Shown: positions 15,609 through 18,889 of the stretch, piece after piece
How the letters are laid out: each line of letters opens with the position of its first letter
Numbering within the stretch: the first letter of the stretch is position 1
Assembly (NCBI GenBank): GCA_028684915.1
Contig: JAQUEZ010000109.1
Span: 1 to 18,889, forward strand
Source: Desulfobulbus sp.
Lineage (GTDB): Bacteria; Desulfobacterota; Desulfobulbia; Desulfobulbales; Desulfobulbaceae
Direction: 5' to 3'
Length of the DNA stretch: 18,889 nucleotides
Program-made: the position numbers and the translations under genes
Notes under the pieces: generated by a model
What the model was told of the DNA's origin: nothing
Database searches by the model: none
What the model saw: the letters and a program-made list of their open reading frames with translations, nothing else

Positions 15609-18600
15609 TTACTTGGTCATATTGTTCACAGCCGTTTGCAGCGAACTGCTTGAAGCCATGAGTCGATCCAGAGCTTTAACCGTATCCCCAACCGAATCCT
15701 GGACCGTCTCCGTGGTGCGCCGATTATCCCCAGCCGATTTAACCACGGTTTGTATCTGCTCCATGACCTTTTGTCCGTGATCAGCAAGAGAGACCGCCCG
15801 GCCGCTGACATCGTCGATGGAGGTGGATATGGTCATAATGCCGGTGGAGATCTCCTCCATGGCGGTCAGTGCAGTGTTGATGACCTTGGAACCATCGTCA
15901 AGCATACGCATGCCATCCTGCATGGCGTTGATGGTCTGGCGACTGTCGTTCTCCACCATCTTGACAATATTAGAGATATCCACCGCAGAACGTGAACTGT
16001 TCTCCGCCAGTTTGCGGACCTCATCAGCCACCACTGCAAAACCTCGTCCGGCATCGCCAGCCCGGGCCGCCTCGATGGCGGCATTGAAGGCGAGCAAGTT
16101 AGTTTGTGAGGCGATCTCCTTAATAATGTCGACAAAGCCGCCGATTTTCTCCACCTGGGAAACCAAGGTGGCAACCATCTCGTTATTCTGCTGCATGGAA
16201 CGGTTGATCTGCTGCATCTTCTCGCCAGCCTCAGCACCTGCTTTTCGCCCGTTTTCCGCCTCATGCGACATGGAGCCCGCCAGCTGATTGACCTTTTCGC
16301 TGACGCCAAGCATCTCGGTGGAGGAATCAAGCATCTGGCGAATGGTGCTTTCCGAGGCATCCAAACGGACCACCTCCTGATCCAAGGATTCGTTCATCAC
16401 CTGCATATCCCGTTTGACCAAATCCATCCGTTGCTGAGAATCAGCCACCAGGGCTGCGACCTCACCGCTGGCCTGGCTGACCAGTTGCTCCACCTCGGAT
16501 TCGGCACTGACATCAAGGGCAAACTCAAGCGCTCCTTTGATATTGCCTTTGGCATCCTTGATCGGTGCACCGGTATACTTGAAGGGAATCTCCCGGCCAT
16601 TAACCCGGGCAACGGTCTTGGCCGAGATCACCTGGTCGGTCCGCATCGCCTGACTGCAGGCGCACTGTTCCGTCTGGCAGTGTGAGGTATTAAAAAGGTT
16701 GTAGCACTTTTTACCAATGACTTCGTCGGCGGTCGTCCCCAAGGCCTTGGCTCCAGCGGGGTTGATAAAGGTGATCGTAAAATCGGTATCAATGGAGAAT
16801 ATAGGTGTGGGAATGACGTTGAGGTTCTCGATCTTTTCGTTGGCCTCCTGTCGCTGTCGGGCCTCATCGGTGATATCGAGGACAAACTCCAAGGCTCCGG
16901 TGATATTGCCCTTGGCATCCTTGATCGGTGCACCGGTGTACTTGATCGGCATTATGACCCCATCCAGCGGCCGGGCAATGGTCTCCTCACTGATCACTTT
17001 GTCAGTCTTCATCGCCCTGCCACAGGCACACTTCTCGGTCTGGCAATGCGGGGTTTTAAAGAGATCAAAACACTTGCGGCCAATGGCATCGTCCGGAGTC
17101 AGGCCTACCACTGCCGCACCGGCCGGATTCATAAAGGTGATGGTAAAATCAGTGTCGATCGACATGATCGGCGTGGGGATGGCGTTAAGATTCTCGATCT
17201 TGGTGTTGGCATCGTGGCGCTGGCGAGCCTCTTCGGTAATATCGAGAATAAACTCCAGGGCACCCTTGATATTCCCCTTGGCATCCTTAATCGGCGCACC
17301 GGTGTATTTGATGGGAACAATCATCCCCTCGCGCGGCCGGGCAATGGTTTCTTCAGTCACAATACAGTCGCGCTGCATCGCCTGGGCGCAGGCACATTTC
17401 TCGGTGCGGCAATGGGGAGTACGGAAGAAGTCATAGCATTTTTTGCCCACCATCTGATCCGGGCTCAGACCGACCACCGAGGCGCCGGCCGGGTTCATGA
17501 AGGTGATGGTGAAATCGGTGTCGATCGACATGATCGGCGTGGGGATGGCGTTGAGATTTTCGATCTTCTCATTGGCCATCTGCTGCTGCTTGCTCTCTTC
17601 TGTCATATCCAGGATATACTCGAGCGCCCCCTTGATATTGCCTTTGGCATCCTTGATCGGCGCACCGGTGTACTTGATGGGAATAATCACCCCCTCTTTG
17701 GGCCGAGCAATAGTATGCTCGCTGATGACGCTGTCGGTCTTCATTGCCCGCAGACAGGCACACTTCTCGGTTTTACAGTGCGGCGTCTTAAAGAGGTCAA
17801 AACACTTCTTGCCCACTGCCTCATCCGGGCTGAGCCCGGCCACTGCCGCACCCGCCGGATTCATGAAGGTAATGGTAAAATCGGTATCGATCGACATGAT
17901 CGGGGTGGGAATGGTGTTGAGGTTTTCGATCTTCTCCTCGGCCAGCTGTTGCTGCATGCTTTCCTCGGTAACATCAAGCACATACTCAACAGCTCCGATA
18001 ATATTGCCTTTGGCGTCCTTGATCGGCGCACCGGTGTACTTGATGGGGATAATGACCCCGTCCTTGGGCCGGGCAATAGTATGCTCGCTGATGACGCTGT
18101 CGGTCTTCATCGCCCGCATACAGGCACATTTTTCAGTTTTACAGTGTGGCGTCTTAAAGAGATCAAAACACTTCTTGCCCACTGCCTCATCCGGGCTGAG
18201 CCCGACCACGCCCGCACCCGCCGGATTGATGAAGGTAACGGTGAATTTATCGTCGATCTCCAGGATCGGCGTGGGAATGACATTGAGATCGGTCTCCATC
18301 TGCCGCAACCGGGATTCCAACGCCTTTTCCCGGCTGATATCGGTCATGATGACCAATGTCTGCCCTTCCTCACCAGCCATTGGGCGGGCCAGAGCACGAA
18401 AATAACGGATCCTCCCGTCAGTGTTCTGCAGGGCCTCGGCACTGACCGGTTTATGCAGCCGGGCAGCCTTTTCCACCGGACAATCCTTGGTGCCGCAAAG
18501 GTGCAGGTTACAGGTTTCTTCGCAGGTCATTTTACCGATCACCTGGGCGGCAGCGAGATTAAATGATTGCAAAAAAGCCTGATTTGCCCAAGTGATCATC

Positions 18601-18689
18601 CGTTTGCCATCAACCATAAAGCCGGGCTCTTCCCAGGTCTCAAGAATACCCATATCAATACCAGCGGGTGTTTGCGCTCCAGTTGCCAT
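15609..18689 (-). CDS. Cytoplasmic methyl-accepting chemotaxis protein with six PAS-type, cysteine-rich domains
   Basis: This 1026-aa soluble receptor has no membrane segment and no HAMP domain. Residues about 10-120 form a first PAS-like domain with C56-x3-C60-x4-C65-x4-C70. Residues 131-740 are five PAS units of exactly 122 residues, each with C-x8-C-x4-C-x-C in the '[19 protein letters not shown]' style and each ending in an 'EFILDITEE'-like strand and a short helix. A helical stretch (about 740-850) leads to the MCP signalling tip at about 852-895 ('[21 protein letters not shown]', '[18 protein letters not shown]'). There is no CheR-binding pentapeptide at the end ('NNMTK'). A start at 18707 is possible, but 18689 is preferred because GGAGG sits 5 nt upstream. 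Known relatives signal to CheA/CheW. The cysteines could bind Fe-S, heme or metal, or act as thiol switches; this is inference. Confidence 0.93.
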   Translation of the reverse strand: MATGAQTPAGIDMGILETWEEPGFMVDGKRMITWANQAFLQSFNLAAAQVIGKMTCEETCNLHLCGTKDCPVEKAARLHKPVSAEALQNTDGRIRYFRALARPMAGEEGQTLVIMTDISREKALESRLRQMETDLNVIPTPILEIDDKFTVTFINPAGAGVVGLSPDEAVGKKCFDLFKTPHCKTEKCACMRAMKTDSVISEHTIARPKDGVIIPIKYTGAPIKDAKGNIIGAVEYVLDVTEESMQQQLAEEKIENLNTIPTPIMSIDTDFTITFMNPAGAAVAGLSPDEAVGKKCFDLFKTPHCKTEKCACLRAMKTDSVISEHTIARPKEGVIIPIKYTGAPIKDAKGNIKGALEYILDMTEESKQQQMANEKIENLNAIPTPIMSIDTDFTITFMNPAGASVVGLSPDQMVGKKCYDFFRTPHCRTEKCACAQAMQRDCIVTEETIARPREGMIVPIKYTGAPIKDAKGNIKGALEFILDITEEARQRHDANTKIENLNAIPTPIMSIDTDFTITFMNPAGAAVVGLTPDDAIGRKCFDLFKTPHCQTEKCACGRAMKTDKVISEETIARPLDGVIMPIKYTGAPIKDAKGNITGALEFVLDITDEARQRQEANEKIENLNVIPTPIFSIDTDFTITFINPAGAKALGTTADEVIGKKCYNLFNTSHCQTEQCACSQAMRTDQVISAKTVARVNGREIPFKYTGAPIKDAKGNIKGALEFALDVSAESEVEQLVSQASGEVAALVADSQQRMDLVKRDMQVMNESLDQEVVRLDASESTIRQMLDSSTEMLGVSEKVNQLAGSMSHEAENGRKAGAEAGEKMQQINRSMQQNNEMVATLVSQVEKIGGFVDIIKEIASQTNLLAFNAAIEAARAGDAGRGFAVVADEVRKLAENSSRSAVDISNIVKMVENDSRQTINAMQDGMRMLDDGSKVINTALTAMEEISTGIMTISTSIDDVSGRAVSLADHGQKVMEQIQTVVKSAGDNRRTTETVQDSVGDTVKALDRLMASSSSLQTAVNNMTK
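16470..18299 (-). repeat. Five tandem 366-bp coding repeats (PAS-Cys4 units)
   Basis: The segment encoding 'IPTPI.SID.DFTITF.NPAGA' recurs at an exact 366-bp spacing: the same anchor begins at 18253, 17887, 17521, 17155 and 16789. This defines five in-frame units of 122 codons: 17934-18299, 17568-17933, 17202-17567, 16836-17201 and 16470-16835. The nucleotide sequence is highly similar between units, for example CCGGTGTACTTGATGGG-type stretches read on the plus strand, and the two units nearest the N-terminus are the closest pair around the cysteine motif. The absence of any length change points to recent duplication or ongoing gene conversion. Confidence 0.95.
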
Positions 18690-18713
18690 TGTTTCCTCCA
18701 TCATCATCTTTTC

Positions 18714-18889
18714 TTAAAGAGTCGCCAAACCAGGTTGTTCACTGGATTGATGCAGACCACCTGCACAGCCACCTGCCGTCAATGTCTCTTTCTCACTCAC
18801 CGCAACATCCTCAATCTGCAGGTGATTGCGCAAAACATTGGCCACATTGACAACCAGCACATGTTCCTTTAGCCCTTCTTCATCGACAA
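18714..18889 (-). CDS. C-terminal end of a gene entering from the right, possibly HDOD-domain signalling protein
   Basis: A minus-strand frame is open from the window edge (first full codon at 18887) to a TAA at 18716-18714, giving 57 residues. The segment 'GLKEHVLVVNVANVLRNHLQIED' resembles the end of HDOD/HD-type domains ('..VHLANVLA..LGIG'), followed by a Gly/Ser-rich tail 'TAGGCAGGLHQSSEQPGLATL'. The stop is 24 nt before the chemoreceptor start on the same strand, so the two are probably one operon, which fits a signalling role. The coding call is reasonable from the open frame and spacing; the HDOD assignment rests on a short match and is tentative. Confidence 0.6.
   Translation of the reverse strand, partial: VDEEGLKEHVLVVNVANVLRNHLQIEDVAVSEKETLTAGGCAGGLHQSSEQPGLATL

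Noticed and set aside
16470..18299. Regular repeat spacing that might suggest a CRISPR-like array
   Set aside because: The 366-bp units are in-frame coding PAS domains, far longer than CRISPR repeats and without unique spacers.
17046..18566. Long plus-strand open frame (506 codons) and other frames opposite the chemoreceptor
   Set aside because: They are antisense shadows of the 366-bp repeats: the repeat length is a multiple of three, so an open antisense frame in one unit stays open in all. They have no protein family pattern.

Overview
This window looks like chromosomal DNA of a Gram-negative, probably anaerobic bacterium with moderately high GC. The envelope genes (OmpA-type protein, TolC/RND tripartite pump), the cytoplasmic chemoreceptor with cysteine-rich PAS repeats, the ErcA-like dehydrogenase and the YkgJ-type cysteine protein together suggest Desulfobacterota, perhaps a Desulfobulbales sulfate reducer. 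That placement is inference from gene style, not a database result.

Layout. (1) Positions 1-1437 are gene-poor and relatively AT-rich. They hold the first codons of a minus-strand gene leaving the left edge, several inverted repeats, and one short stand-alone protein (538-972) resembling the SAM-like DNA-binding half of tyrosine recombinases. (2) 1438-3911, plus strand: an exported vWA-like/OmpA protein followed after 26 nt by an MBL-fold/beta-CASP nuclease. (3) 3958-4455, minus strand: a secreted protein with an exact 11-residue aromatic repeat, convergent with the nuclease gene across a hairpin. (4) 4671-10287, plus strand: a tightly packed TolC, adaptor, RND pump operon with a candidate promoter/operator upstream and a perfect 19-bp-arm terminator downstream. 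(5) 10357-18889, all minus strand, read right to left: the tail of a possible HDOD-type protein, a 1026-aa cytoplasmic chemoreceptor, a GNAT acetyltransferase overlapping a histone-deacetylase-family hydrolase by 8 nt, a YkgJ-type cysteine-cluster protein, a 305-nt spacer with a palindrome, then an ErcA-like iron alcohol dehydrogenase followed after 3 nt by a soluble PAS hybrid histidine kinase.

How the genes work together. The pump operon is a complete tripartite exporter. The ErcA-like protein and kinase form a two-gene regulatory pair resembling the Pseudomonas ErcA/ErcS' arrangement for alcohol oxidation control. The right end is a signalling cluster in which a cytoplasmic redox/metal/ligand-sensing chemoreceptor sits beside an acetylation/deacetylation pair. 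The most unusual element is the chemoreceptor: five PAS units repeated at an exact 366-bp period, each carrying the same four-cysteine motif, after a sixth N-terminal PAS-like domain with a different four-cysteine pattern.
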